Of a stretch of 64,000 nt of DNA, positions 20,001 to 29,861 are shown piece by piece (positions within the stretch are counted from its first letter, which is position 1; every line of letters begins with the position of its first letter). The notes beneath the pieces were generated by a model. The model did not search any database. It was not told where the DNA came from and saw nothing but the letters and a program-made list of their open reading frames with translations. Made by a program: the position numbers and the translations under genes. This stretch comes from Zantedeschia hybrid cultivar (lineage: Eukaryota; Streptophyta; Magnoliopsida; Alismatales; Araceae), in contig JARZZO010000016.1 of the NCBI GenBank assembly GCA_030544215.1, positions 40,012,001 through 40,076,000 of the forward strand. Reading direction: 5' to 3'.

Positions 20001-21711
20001 GTCTCCTCTGCTGGTTGTAGTCACCAGGAGGAGGGACATTGTGGTACGCCGGCGGTGCGCGCGGCTGGTACTGTGGCTGTTGCTGTTGCTGCTGATATGG
20101 CTGCTGAGGGGGCTGCTGATACTGCTGTTGCCGTTGCGGCTGTTGCTGTAGCTGTTGCTGGTTTTGATTCTGATTCGGCTGCTGGGTCCGTTGATACTGT
20201 TGTTGGTACTGGGGGTTCTGCTGCTGTCTGTACCCTTGCTGCTGTGGCCTCTGGTACTGCTGCTGACTCCTCACGAACTGGGGCGAGTTATTGTTCATGG
20301 TGCTCACTTGCTCATGAGAGAGCGTGCCCTCGGTAGTCGGACCTGTGCTGGAAGAGTTCGGCACTGCAGGCTTCCGAGGCGGAGGCCTGCTAGGTCTATG
20401 AGGATCAAAGACGCTAGAGAATGTAGCGTCCTTGAAAGCATTCTGGCAGTACCGTGCTCTTTCATAGAGCTCTGCCATGTTAGTCAAATTGTTCAAGGAG
20501 AGGACGAGCTTGAACTGGGGGGTGGCATTAGAAATTAACATTTTCACTTGTTCAGATTCGGACAAGTGATCCTTCACCTTTTCAGCCAGACCCCGCCACC
20601 TGTCAGCAAAACTGACAAACTCCTCATCAGGTTTCATTTTTTCTGCAATGAGGTCCGTGATAGACAAGGAGGGTGCAACTCTGTCCTGGTATCGTTGGAT
20701 GAATTTGCGTGAAACGATACTGTAATCCTCTACTTCGGAGGGTTCCAAAGAAAAGAACCACTCGAGGGCTGGTCCCTCTAGGGATCTCCTGAACAAGAAA
20801 GCCAATGACCTCTTATCATTCTGCCAGAAAGAGGATTCGTACATGAACTCCTTCAGGTGCGTGAAGGGGTTACCAGTACCGTTATACTTTCGATACACTG
20901 GCATTTCAGAGGGTGGCAGATGGAACACTGGCAGGCTCGGTAAATTGATTTCTGGCACAGCTTTAACCCCCATCATCTTCTGGAGATTGTTGAACTGCTC
21001 ATCCATGCGCTCCATCTTGGCCAGCAACGTCTGCGTGGTCAGATCTGCCTGGGGAGGAGGAGGAGGAGGAAGTACTTGATAGGCCTGCTGCCTAGAGTAC
21101 GTTGGACAAGGAGGATAATAAGGATGAGGTCCGGCAGAGCTTCCGCCATGCCCGAGGGCATTTTGATGAATAGGCGTTTGCGGTCTAGCCGGTTGTCTGG
21201 ATGATGAAAGTTGCGGCCCAGTGGGCCGAGAAGTAAGATGAAGGCCTTCCATGGCCTGATGGATATAAGGAGGAGGAGGTTGTTGAATAACAACAGGGGG
21301 AGCCATAGGGTTCGGCTCAGCAGGCTGCATGGGTGCCTTCCCCTTCAAAATAGACTGGATGGCCTCGAACTGTTGAGGGTCCAGTCGGGAGGCAAGAACT
21401 CCCAGAGCGTTGACGAGATCCATAGGATCGGAGGGTAAGGGATCATTCTGATTCATGTCCCCCTCAAGGTCAGGATTAGGAATCGCATATTCATGCGGAG
21501 GAAGATCATGATATTGATCGTGCGGATGAAAAAGAGGAGTTCGGACATTCCCGTCATGTCGAACTGGAATGGGGACAGAATTACGAGAGGCATCAGCATC
21601 TCTCCCGTTCTCGTAGTTGAAATCTGAATTGCGAGGGGCATTAGCATCTCCCTCGTAGTTGATAATGGCATCTTGGGCCATACTCAAATTTCTGCCTGAT
21701 CGTAGCAACAT
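17035..21711 (-). CDS. gag: Tat gag-protease polyprotein with G-patch
   Basis: About 1558 residues from the ATG at 21711; the open frame reaches 21768 without an upstream ATG. Gag forms the particle: the capsid-like retrotransposon gag domain lies at ~262-425 (W-F-F-S-L-E and F-A-D-R-W-R-G-L). It is followed by a Gln-rich stretch (~480-550), a Cys/His motif C-x2-H-x4-H-x4-C at ~618-631, and a Pro-rich segment holding an S-P-P-N-P-T-P repeat (19057-19140). The aspartic protease carries V-D-T-G-A at ~1047-1051 and I-L-G-R-P at ~1120. Then comes a G-patch-like module (~1213-1257, G-Y-K-P-G-K-G-L-G and G-L-G-Y), and a ~280-residue tail I do not recognise. Full length and open in a very young element. 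It overlaps pol by about 130 nt in the -1 frame. Confidence 0.93.
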   Translation of the reverse strand: MLLRSGRNLSMAQDAIINYEGDANAPRNSDFNYENGRDADASRNSVPIPVRHDGNVRTPLFHPHDQYHDLPPHEYAIPNPDLEGDMNQNDPLPSDPMDLVNALGVLASRLDPQQFEAIQSILKGKAPMQPAEPNPMAPPVVIQQPPPPYIHQAMEGLHLTSRPTGPQLSSSRQPARPQTPIHQNALGHGGSSAGPHPYYPPCPTYSRQQAYQVLPPPPPPQADLTTQTLLAKMERMDEQFNNLQKMMGVKAVPEINLPSLPVFHLPPSEMPVYRKYNGTGNPFTHLKEFMYESSFWQNDKRSLAFLFRRSLEGPALEWFFSLEPSEVEDYSIVSRKFIQRYQDRVAPSLSITDLIAEKMKPDEEFVSFADRWRGLAEKVKDHLSESEQVKMLISNATPQFKLVLSLNNLTNMAELYERARYCQNAFKDATFSSVFDPHRPSRPPPRKPAVPNSSSTGPTTEGTLSHEQVSTMNNNSPQFVRSQQQYQRPQQQGYRQQQNPQYQQQYQRTQQPNQNQNQQQLQQQPQRQQQYQQPPQQPYQQQQQQPQYQPRAPPAYHNVPPPGDYNQQRRPPGPKRAEYPALPESLADIFSALMAANALVLPREKAVWPQNADTSRYCYFHRQPGHTIDTCFQFRDYIHDLNEQGGIDWEEMKKYITALKARRPQQQQQQQARPPAQAAAPPNMGIVQNPLPEHQNQNQVAPILTNSQSEAGRGQQWRIEDSSSLYSTGHVQSTAERLPRRTIHIPRPQPVTITPLPTPTYHSPSPNNPLPLPTFLRPIAPRTPTPPSYTPPQTNNAPLLPSRPLLRIPFPTSHATTTTYPDMPQPSRPLLRVPFPTSPTTYPSTIQPSRPLIRTAPSPPNPTPSPPNPTPSPPNPTPSPPNPTPPPTHQPSAPLTPPDSAVLKLSPGSSTVEEHALRSGRIFNKVFPQSTVRDGPSQPTEEAHNEESAPGTQYDLLKHLDKTPARITVLELIKRSKIHQEALMEYLQKVMVNEDVPVEKIAALLVPQGDQPSITFHTSELAPPAARSMALSITVNICKKAVDACLVDTGASINVLPPKTLELCGVPKEKWLPSPISVTAYDNSTRSPLGMVYLKVELGPVSHAEVEFHILEIDPSINAILGRPYIKTLEAIPSTNHQCLKFPYKGRIIKVTSMPILAAAHTLNTKSAVLPGRQPFLSVLQVYRPVADPLKAATISPYPLNAIKRGKCMSTPGWRIMMKNGYKPGKGLGTQLQGRTTPVKDHRAVPGSGLGYRPRKLKQDRAQQEDGQEILETMSTPLKEGRDPLTWTLYTHFVKGPILSHDNMVVITSCFDFHDIYGRDLARHCSELLTYQSLEALRPMKRRKFHDPECEWYRWFDLRDLYIALNRLFLDPAEPKWPPQIDELIESPGTIFDKRILLSEEADEGEPDDPYEAGYTTDLLWRGTYPSHVFMLHTLFRTLLLTPTWSRVIIEDIPRAPPIMITLSPRDFIPQPPLDLERLYNLIWDILLYDPPNPLALVPLPPSDSPPICIHSCFMFNSSMVQKKTPILQQILPKSSSRKHLTCPITPHRAGPSVKILS
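17139..17147 (-). promoter_or_regulatory. Candidate -1 ribosomal frameshift site (A9 run)
   Basis: On the minus strand nine consecutive A lie within the window where gag-protease and pol are both open, between the last pol-frame stop at about 17165 and the gag stop at 17035. Read in the gag frame it offers the slippery heptamer A-AAA-AAA, and a -1 slip puts ribosomes in the pol frame. The frame offset (21711 versus 17086) is what a -1 shift needs. I did not identify a downstream pseudoknot. An assembly error in the homopolymer is the main alternative. Confidence 0.6.
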
Positions 21712-22193
21712 GATGTTAGATTCCCTTTTCAAAGATTTAATCAAACAAGTTGTACAGAGATTAATCAAACAAGTGGATGCTTAACGTGATTTTAGGATTC
21801 CTTGTTGAGTTATATGAATTGGATTAAACCACAATTTCGCTCAGGGGAGGATCCTAGTTTCAGTTCAGTTTCCACTGTTATTCTCTAGGGTTCTCTCTCA
21901 CAACGCTTTCGGAATCTAGCCGGGACTTCAATTGGTACAACCAGCCCGATGATCAAGGAGGAATACCTTGATTTTGGGGACTTATGGAGGTCTCAACGTC
22001 AACTTCTCTAGTCTGATCAAGGGACCAACCCAATCAGAGAGAGTTGCTGACGTCGAGAAATGTGTTCCTAAGAAAAGGAGGGTTTTAGCCTCAATGCGTA
22101 TGTCCTGCGACCTGGATGGCCTCTAATGCTTAATAAAGTAACGGGTAGCTAGCACTCAACCACAGAAATCTGGAAACTGAAAAAAAAATTAAG

Positions 22194-22465
22194 AAACTGT
22201 CTGAATTGCGTCGATGATAGTCGACGCTATTCAAAACAGAACTTAATTCTTTCGCAGAGAACAGATGCAAACAGCAGAGAAAGCCTGGAAAATAACTAAA
22301 AACTGTCTGAATAGCGTCGATTATGGTCGACGCTATTCAACACAGAACTTAATTATTTCGCAGAAAGAGATGCAAACAGCAAAGAAAGCCTGGAGGCTAA
22401 AAGGCGTCTAGAGGTGACGACGCGGTTTTGAAACGCGTCGCTGTTCCTGGACGCTTTTTAGTTCG
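22194..22465. repeat. 106 bp duplication carrying GACGC palindromes
   Basis: AAACTGTCTGAAT recurs at 22194 and 22300. Each copy holds a palindrome of the form CTGAATnGCGTCGAT-centre-GTCGACGCTATTCA and ends in 'acagaacttaatt...ttcgcag'. Two further palindromes follow at ~22395-22465 (AAAAGGCGTC...GACGCGGTTTT and GAAACGCGTC...GACGCTTTTTAG). They lie outside the LTRs, so the module is not restricted to LTR sequence. Confidence 0.8.
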
Positions 22466-22828
22466 CAGAAACAGATTTCTAGAAGGATTTTCTGGGTCGA
22501 ATCCTCCTTAAACAGGGTAAAATGCAGTAAACAATCGACTCATGCAAAGATTTTTTAGTTTCAGATTTTAAACAGGATGATTTACTATCTAAACAACTAA
22601 GAAATCACGCAATCACACAGCATTTCATCACAAAAAACAGCTTTTTGAACTAATCAAAGGGGAGGCAAGATCTTGCCACTGGGGTGTGCACGTGGTGCAC
22701 GAGGGAAATCAATTAAACTAAACACTCACCAATTGGTGAGGACGTGTCCAGAGACACAAGTGGTGCACCGTGGGTGCCCGATATGATGACAGCAAGAACA
22801 AAAGGAAACTAAAAGATGGCGAGACCAA

Positions 22829-22846
22829 GTCCCACCGTGATCGCCA
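22829..22846 (-). other. Candidate Tat primer binding site
   Basis: Eight bases inside the 5' LTR boundary the sense strand reads TGGCGATCACGGTGGG. It starts with the TGG expected from a tRNA CCA end and resembles the tRNA-Arg type site TGGCGACTCC... reported for Tat/Ogre elements, but differs at several positions. I cannot match it to a specific tRNA. Confidence 0.45.
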
Positions 22847-22853
22847 AAAAAGC

Positions 22854-24146
22854 TGTAGGTGCTTAGAATGACCGTGTGATTAACATGAAATATCTATGTT
22901 GTTTAGGTGTAAACTAACCTATTAAAAACAGCAACTAAAGTGCAGTGATCGCCAGAAACTTTTAACTAAAAAGTTTCAAAAGAGAGTATGATCGCCTACC
23001 TTTCAAAATGCGGAAGATTGAGTCTTTGGTTCCCCTTCCTCAGCCGGCTGAAGAAAGAGAGCCCTTTCTTTGTTTCTTTGTTCTTGCTGTTGAGTTTGAG
23101 GTTGAGGATCGTCCAGAAGTTGTGCTTGATTTCCCCTTTTTGATCTCTTGTTGTCGTTGAGTGCAGCAGAGATAGAAAAAAAAACAGAATGAAGAAACAA
23201 TGATGAGAATTTAAATAGAAGTAGTATCTGAACTAATCATGGTGTTAAGCATATTTAAAACAGCAAACTCACTTTTTTTAATGGCTTTGAAACCTCTTAG
23301 ATCAAGTAGGTTTTTGAAAGATTATGATGTGGTGTGTGTTTGCATGAAGTGAATATGAAAAATGAAACTAATGAAATGAATGCAGTAACGAAAAACTTAT
23401 GCCCAATTGGTTGAAGCTCTTGAAAGAATGAAGATCTTGAAAGGACGCCGACTTCTGGAAATAGCAGCGCTCTGGCGTTACGACGTTGCTGCTTCGATCT
23501 TCAAATCGCTATAGCGCTATGGCTCAACTCAACTTAATTCTGTTCTCTCTTCTCTTTTTCAACATGCAGGGTATTTATAGGCATTTCTTGCGTTCGCGAT
23601 TAACATTTGAAAAACTCTGAATTTATCCATCTTAACCGACAGATAATTACTGATTAATTCATCTTTATCTGTAATTATCTAAAACGCGTCCACCTTGGCT
23701 GACGCCTTTCAGATTAATTAAGATAAGGATAAATATCCGGGAAAACTTATCTTTATCTTTATTAGGTAAAACGCGTCCACCTTTGTAGACGTCTTTTAGA
23801 CTAATTAAGATAAGGATAAACATCCGGAAGAGAAGTTAAAACCACTTAGGAAACTTAAAACGCGTCGACAGTTCCAGACGCCTTTTAGTTAATAAATCAA
23901 TTAATTAAACTTCAAATTTAATCGTTAAAATAGGAATAAAGTCTAAATGGCGTCTACGTAGGTCGACGTCTTTTAGAATTCTTCATATTTTAACTCAAAT
24001 TTGAGCTAAAATCAATTCAATTGATTAACTTAAACACTCAAAAAAATTAATAAAAATTAATTAATGATTAATTATCAGACCATTCTGAGGCATTATTGTG
24101 TGATATAAAATTTACTCGAAATGACGTCAAAATTAGCGTGTCTACA
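22854..24146 (-). repeat. Tat element 5' LTR
   Basis: 1293 bp, the same length as the 3' copy at 9580-10872. By eye I found four substitutions between them, near 23343, 23389, 23406 and 24045. It carries the element's promoter and the second copy of the four-unit palindrome cluster (23679-23976). Confidence 0.95.
23572..23579 (-). promoter_or_regulatory. TATA-like box in Tat 5' LTR
   Basis: The minus strand reads CTATAAATACC here, about 570 bp from the outer end of the 5' LTR and upstream of the leader and gag on that strand. This is a good plant TATA box match (TATAAATA) in the right place for LTR-driven transcription. The start site itself cannot be fixed from sequence alone. Confidence 0.55.
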
Positions 24147-24151
24147 GCCCC

Positions 24152-24779
24152 AGGTTCAACCATCAAACAGATACCCACTTCCAGTTAACCTAATTTGAGA
24201 AATTAAAAAATATATATTAAATATATCGAGCCGGCTCACGAGCGACGAGCCGAGCCACAGTAAGCTTGAGTTTGGCTCATTAAGCCATTCGAGCTTTAAC
24301 CTAGCTTTGAGCTTGGCTCGTTTGAGGTTTTGAGTCGAGCCAGGCCCGAGCAGCTCGGCTCATTGCCAGCCCTAGTAACAGGGGACCTCTAAGGCTCCAA
24401 GCCCACTTCGAGTGGGTCCTAGCAAGCCATGTACAGTTGTGCCTTTTTAGTCTAACATCGGTTGCCTTACAATAACTTCACCCTACTTTCTATTTAAATC
24501 TTATGCCTCCCTCTACTGCACCTTCCTAAGCTCAGTGATTTGACTTTTTCTGGTTGGTTGAACTTAATTTATTGGCTGAGTTAACTTAAAACTGTTCTAA
24601 CGAGCCGATCTCGAGTCGAGTTCGAGCTGAGTTTCTCTCTATGCAAGCCGAGCTTGAGCCTACAAAATGAGCTTGGGTAGGCTTGGGCTCGGGCTCAAGC
24701 TTGATTAATCTTCGTCTAGTCGAGCTCGAGCGAGTTAAAGCTTACCTTGGCTTGTGGCCACCCCATATTAGAGCCATCA
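24152..24779. repeat. gagctcgag-rich host repeat, third copy
   Basis: After a short AT-rich stretch (24180-24230) the sequence is rich in gagccgag/gagcttgag words. Then at 24410-24760 it follows the same order of landmarks as 6556-7140 ('tgcctttttagtc', 'cttcaccctactttcta', 'ctgagttaactta'). It leads directly into the exon-like unit, as at 7141. No gene. Confidence 0.6.
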
Positions 24780-25084
24780 AATTGGGGGTAGCTCGATAAT
24801 ATCTTAGCAGCAAGTGATTCTTAAATGAATTTCCTTTCAGGTAGGATGATACCTTGTTGCTCCTCCTTTAGCTTCCAAGTTTAACATAAGATTTGTACTT
24901 CCTAGCAAGTAGGAGGCATCAATTTGGGACCAGCTCGATAATATCTCAATGGTACTCGGCTTTGAAGAATCTCCTTTAAGATAAGGTGATACATCCTTAG
25001 GTTTCTAACTTTAACATAGAAAAGATTTGCAAGTTTTAGTAAGTAGTTGGAGGCATCAAATTGGAGGCAGCTCAACATCTTAAT
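24780..25084. repeat. Exon-like repeat, left of the nested insertion
   Basis: Copies near 24787 and 24930 and a third, starting near 25040, that is cut at 25084 by the Tekay-like element. Its missing half resumes at 45692. The duplicated bases TTAAT (25080-25084 and 45692-45696) fall within the 'caatatct-taatagcaa' part of the unit. Confidence 0.8.
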
Positions 25085-25158
25085 TGTAAGGATCGAGACT
25101 TTCGGATCCGGTTTTCGGGGTCGGACCCTGTAGTTCTGGCCCTAGTGGGGACTGAGGT
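25085..25158 (+). repeat. Tekay-like 5' LTR, segment 1
   Basis: The first 74 bp of the 5' LTR, matching 43342-43415 with one difference (tccgg/tctgg), before the gag-only element interrupts it at 25159. Confidence 0.93.
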
Positions 25159-26266
25159 TGTAACGACCCGCCATCCTATGACCGGAGACCCGGTCACTAA
25201 ATGGATGTCGGCCCATTAACTGTAGGTTCATACCAGGATCTTATTCGCACATCTGGAGGAGTAAGCGTTAAACAAGATTAAATATAACATTCACACGGAC
25301 TACAAGGGGTACAGTGCGCAGGAAGTAAAGTAACAATGTCCGTACACAGTCCAACAATAATTACAAGTCCAACAAATTAATTAAGTACAGGCAGAAATAA
25401 AGTACAACAACATCGGGGCATACCCCGGGAACTGAGATAGCTGCTGGTCCGCACACCAAGGAGAACACCACGCGCCGCCACACGCCACAAGATCTCTACC
25501 TGAAAACGCAGGGAGTGAGCCACACCAAAATTGGGCTCAGTAGGGATCATCCGATCCCTTGCCTCCCACACACACACCCACAAGTGCAGCAACAAAGATA
25601 CAGATAATAAGGCAAGTAAAGATATAACACACTACTCCTAAAATCTCGATGTGAACCAAGTGCATTCGAAATGTAACATGCATATCTCTGAAATCATTCT
25701 ACCAAGGAGCCTACAACTCACGTCTCGGCAAAACACGCCAACCACGCCTCCGAAAGTGGGAAACACCAACCACACAGCCGTAACTGGGAAACACCGTCCA
25801 CACAAGCACAAGTAGGAAACACTGACCCACTGAGACCAAACAGTAACCCCTCGGATAGCACGCTAGCTACTCCGGCCAAACAGGCTCAGGTGGTTACTCC
25901 TTCCCTCAGCATGAGTGACTCTCCGGATGTACCACTCCGACACCGGTACTAGCTGACCCCGGGGTTCACCAGGTGACCCTCTCTCACTAGGCGTCACCCC
26001 GCCCACGCCCCCACCGGCGCTGTGCTCACGCCCCCACCAGCACAGGGTGATAAAGCGCTACAATGTCACTCCAGGTCCACAGTAACTCAAAACACCAAAA
26101 CCCGGCACGGTACGATCCGGTCACGTGAAAAGCCCGCGATCGCACTACACACAACGCAGTGCCATCTGGTCATGAAGAAACCAAGTATACTACAACATGC
26201 ACTAACCAACTATCTAGCAGTATGAATACATTTTACTGGCATGAATTAGTGTTGTTCTGTCCTGAA

Positions 26267-26745
26267 TCGCGTCGCCCAAGGCCGACGCCACTCAAGCTCC
26301 CTAAACTGGTTCATAAAACAGAGGCCACGGAAATATGGCCTAAAAGACGTCGACACCAGAGGTCGCCTTTTGAAAGGCGTCGACATCCCCCGACGCCATT
26401 CAGTTGATAAATCCAGAATTTTAGGAAAACATTACCCAGGGGATTTCTGCCTTAAAAGGCGTCATGGTTGCCCGACGCCATTCAAATCGCGTCGTCCACC
26501 CATGACGTCTTTTAGTCCCAGAATCCCGAGTTGACGGACCCTCAGTCGGGGTGATTTCCTGCTTAAATGGCTTCATGGTGGCCCGACGTCCTTCTGAAAG
26601 GCGTCGTCCACCCATGACGTCATTTAGCGTCAGAACCCCTAACCTGACAAACCTCGAACAGGGGGAGGTTTCTGCCCTAAAACGCGTCGTACTGCCCCGA
26701 CGTCCTTCTAAAAGGCGTCGACCAAGCACGACGCCGTTTAGCGCC
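26267..26745. repeat. GACGC palindrome cluster (about 9 units)
   Basis: Units begin near 26268, 26340, 26371, 26452, 26482, 26568, 26595, 26683 and 26711, several as back-to-back pairs in which the outer arm of one merges with the next (for example TTTTGAAAGGCGTC). Arms are (A/T)nGCGTC and GACG(C/T)C. A near-identical cluster occupies 32165-32643 in the other LTR. Confidence 0.85.
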
Positions 26746-27287
26746 AGAAACCTGGTTCCCTGGTTCGAACCGAGGGCTTCCCCCTTAACCCCAAAGCCCC
26801 AAAAAAGCCTCCAAAACAGAAAGGGAAGAAGGAGAAGTTCACCCCCCACAACCCTATTACAAAACCGCATACATAAACCCGGCTATACCCACAAGAACAC
26901 CCCCTAAACATGCTCAATCTAGCCCAAAACACATCCAAACACGCCTAGGAAAGCACAAGCAACACAAACAAGGTTCGTCCCCCTATCGGATACTTGAACT
27001 CCTCCTGGCTCCGTGTCGCCCAACCGCCGCGCCGCAGGCCGCCGCCGGTACCCCCGAGAACGTCGCCACTCCGCCGGGACGTCGGCCGCCGTCCGGAGAA
27101 TGGAACGCCGCGAAGGAAGTGGTGGTGGCAGAGGTGAGAGGTAGGGAGGCGTTGGAGTGGTGGAAGAGGAAGAAGAGGAAGGAAAAAGGGGAAGAGAGGG
27201 GTCGGAGGAGGCGGAGAGGGAGAGGAGAGAGAGTGAGAGGTGAGGAATGAGGGAAAGAAAGGAGGGCTCGCGGGGGTCATCAGAAAC

Positions 27288-27605
27288 TACCTAAAACGCG
27301 TCGAGCAAGAAGGACGCCTATCAGATGACAGGACGTGCCGTACTGACAGCTGTTTGAAACGCGTCGACCACCACGGACGCCGTTCAGCTGACATGTCAGG
27401 CACCGTACTCTGACATCGCAGGTTGGCAGTCTGAATCGCGTCGTCCATCATGGACGCCGTTCAGACGACAAGACGGGGGCCGTACTCTCGCGGCCCGAAA
27501 CCCGCCCACGTGGCGCCCACGTGGCGCAACAGCAAATCGCCTAAATGGCGTCCACCTATCAAGACGCCGTTTGAAAGGCGTCGTGATGTGTAGACGTCAT
27601 TCAGA
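27288..27605. repeat. GACGC palindrome cluster (5 units)
   Basis: Units near 27291, 27353, 27431, 27540 and 27569, the last two back to back. 27431 reads GTCTGAATCGCGTC...GACGCCGTTCAGAC, so the arms extend through GTCTGAA/TTCAGAC. The second LTR has the same cluster at 33186-33503. Confidence 0.85.
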
Positions 27606-27693
27606 AGAAATTCTCCAGACCCCCCAAGGTCCGACCCAGGGGATCCGGCCCGAAACCGACCCGAAAACTGAACCCGAAACCTCAGTCCTTACA

Positions 27694-27705
27694 TTCTCCC
27701 CCCTT
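27694..27705 (-). other. Polypurine tract of gag-only element 1
   Basis: On the minus strand AAGGGGGGAGAA abuts the 3' LTR start TGTAAGG. It is preceded by 'gaggacgaaattctttt', the same context as the tract at 58324-58336 and close to that at 43329-43340. Confidence 0.8.
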
Positions 27706-27907
27706 AAAAGAATTTCGTCCTCGAAATTGCCTACTACAGGTAACGAGGGCGAAAATGCCTCCACTGCCAACTCTCATGGGAACTTACCAAAAGGGGTAGG
27801 GAACTGCTTCCCAGCATCACAATCACGCGCCCCCTAGTCGCCTCGCTCCCGGAGCGATACTGTCAAAATACTCAGTCCACAGATGCAACCTTGTTCCGGA
27901 GGACCTG

Positions 27908-29541
27908 TCACAAGTGATTCTCAAAATGCACTAGACACTCAGGAAAGGACAAGTCCTCAGCGACCTCAAGTCCTGAAAGTTCTAACACCTGGGGCGGATC
28001 CAGAACACTCCTCTGCAACGAAACACGAAACGCATCGTGCACTCCCGCAAGATTGAACAGCAAGGCTGGCTGGTAATCTTCCTCAATTCGAGCAAGAACG
28101 GGAAGAGGCCCAGCACGGCACGGACCCAGCTCACCTTGCTTCTCAAATCTCTTCACACCCATGGAGGGCAAGACTTGGAAAAAACACGATGTCTCCAACT
28201 TCAAACTCAATCGGTCTCTTACCGATGATAGCACAACTCTGGCAACCTAAGCACACTGTCATACCAACCCTGATCCTGCTAACTGCCTCTTGCCAATCTC
28301 AGCCTAGATCACAAGGATCGACACCACCATCTAAACAATGTCTCAAAAAGCGCCAAGCCAATGCTAGAGTGGTAACTGCTATAGTACACAAAACCCCACT
28401 GAAAACCAATGCTGCTCCCAAGAACCTCCTCAGTCTAGGCAACATGCCACGAGCAAAACCTCTAAAATCCGATTGGCCCCCTTCTGACCGCCCATCAGCC
28501 TCGGGATGATAGGCCGGGTTGAAGGCTAACCGCGTACTCAAAGTCTTCCAAAGACTCATCCCACAATTAAGAAGTAAATCTCAAAGTCCGATCCGACATG
28601 ATGGATAAGGGCACATCGTGCAGAAAGAGATGATCCGACTCACAAACAACTCAGCCAACTTACCGACTGACCAGTCCTTCCTGATAGCCAGGAAGTGTAC
28701 TGACATAGTCAGTTGCTCAATGGTAATCCAGATCACGCTCCCTCCACCAGGGAATAAAACAATCCTAACACATGCCTCAAGTCGCAAGCTCCCGTCTCCA
28801 CACCGGGATCGGCAAGGACTGCAATCACGCTACCGCTGCGCCACTCTGATATTCCACCCTAACCTGCCGACAAATCAAGCACTCAACCACAGAATCAGTC
28901 CTATCCTTCTTCCTACTGGACCACCTCAACAATGATACGCTTTACTCGATCCGGGAAGCATCATTTATTTAGAACAGTGTGCCTCCAAAAGGGACACCTG
29001 CGCACGTCCTTCACGGTCAAATCACAAAGTCTACCTCAAACCTGACTGTACTATTGCCCCACAATTCCACCTCTGAAGTCTGGAGAATCTGCGATAACTC
29101 TGCGTCTATCCTCTAAGTCTTAATTATGGTATGGTACACTGCTGGCCAACCTGGCTCCATCAGCCTCACGTAGAATCCGAAAGGGAGATTCCACAGTTGC
29201 TCAAATAATCCCCATACAAACAATGCCTCTAGATCTATGGTGCAACGCCACAGTTGCCAGCTCTAAGTCATAGATGGATAGTTCTCCTCAAGCTTCTTCA
29301 ACTGCCTATAGGCCACAATTATACCAAGTCGCATCAGAAACGCACCCAAACCTCGATGTGATGTAACTGAATATCCCACAAATCCACCGGAACCTGATAG
29401 AAGTACCAACACTGGAGCCCAAGTGAGGCGAGTCTTCAACTTAATGAGACTCCGTTCACATTCCTCGGTCCACATGAAACGAACTCCCCTACGAGTCAAC
29501 CTCAACAAGGGGGGGTTGCTATGGAAAAACTCCTGGACCAA
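27908..29541 (-). pseudogene. Degenerate pol relics (RT/RNase H, integrase, chromodomain)
   Basis: Four separated minus-strand frames retain Tekay-like pol similarity in order. 29263-29541 has the RT-RNase H junction (T-R-R-G-V-R-F-M-W-T-E-E-C-E). 28581-28787 has an integrase core fragment (H-F-L-A-I-R-K-D-W-S-V-G-K-L). 28299-28559 has the A-Y-H-P-E-A-D-G part. 27908-28234 has the post-core region up to L-E-V-A-E-D-L-S-F-P-E. All align with 41200-43110, but stops and frameshifts separate them, the RT catalytic region is missing, and the Glu context of the integrase core is lost. It cannot supply pol functions. Confidence 0.85.
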
Positions 29542-29861
29542 TCAACGGTAAAATCCTGCTAATGCCCTTCAACGATCACACTCTTACACGGGGCTCCCCA
29601 CACACAATCCATCAATCAAATCAATACTAAAACTAATTATGTGCTATGATTCCACCAAAATTGATAGATCAACATCATAATATAACAACCTTACAAGGTA
29701 CACATTACAATATCAAATCATCTCCACGACCCAAAATACATAGAGAGTGCCATAAGAGTTCACAACCACTACCTCATAAGACAAGATAAGAGTGTTCATC
29801 TATCCCCGCACCTCAGATCTCCACAAAAAGGACACACAACACTACACAAGGTACCGGGCTC

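Larger units (their letters stand above)
21769..22853 (-). other. Tat 5' leader between LTR and gag
   Basis: About 1.1 kb of untranslated leader between the 5' LTR and the gag start. It contains a 106 bp direct duplication with GACGC palindromes (22194-22405), two more palindromes to about 22465, and the candidate primer binding site next to the LTR. No open frame of note. Confidence 0.75.
9580..24146 (-). mobile_element. Complete Tat-lineage Ty3/gypsy element, very young
   Basis: A 14.6 kb element lies between two 1293 bp direct LTRs and is flanked by GCCCC at 9575-9579 and 24147-24151. Read on the minus strand, the order is 5' LTR, ~1.1 kb leader, gag-protease ORF, pol (RT, RNase H, second RNase H), integrase, ~2.4 kb non-coding region and 3' LTR. 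The second RNase H after the first is the hallmark of the plant Tat clade (which includes Ogre). The LTRs differ at only about four places by eye, so insertion was recent. Defects: two in-frame UAG codons in integrase. Confidence 0.93.
25159..27693 (-). repeat. Gag-only element 1, 3' LTR
   Basis: In sense TGTAAGGACTGAGG...GGGTCGTTACA, 2535 bp. It carries palindrome clusters at 26267-26745 and 27288-27605. The central block (about 25895-26170, sense-strand 'ggggcgtgagc...ggtcacctggtgaac') resembles the Tekay-like LTR, whereas both ends resemble the LTRs at 53748-56454 and 58337-60993. The proline- or arginine-rich frames inside it are compositional. Confidence 0.93.

Noticed and set aside
19467..20538. 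Several plus-strand frames of 90-127 codons rich in Ala, Val and Leu
   Set aside because: Complement of the Gln/Pro-rich part of the Tat gag; compositional shadow.
26421..27280. Arg/Pro/Ser-rich frames on both strands in gag-only LTRs (also 32319-33178, 34031-34859, 52077-52445, 58475-59023)
   Set aside because: Recur in every LTR copy in frames that pass through the palindromes and the GC-rich leader; no start context or domain.
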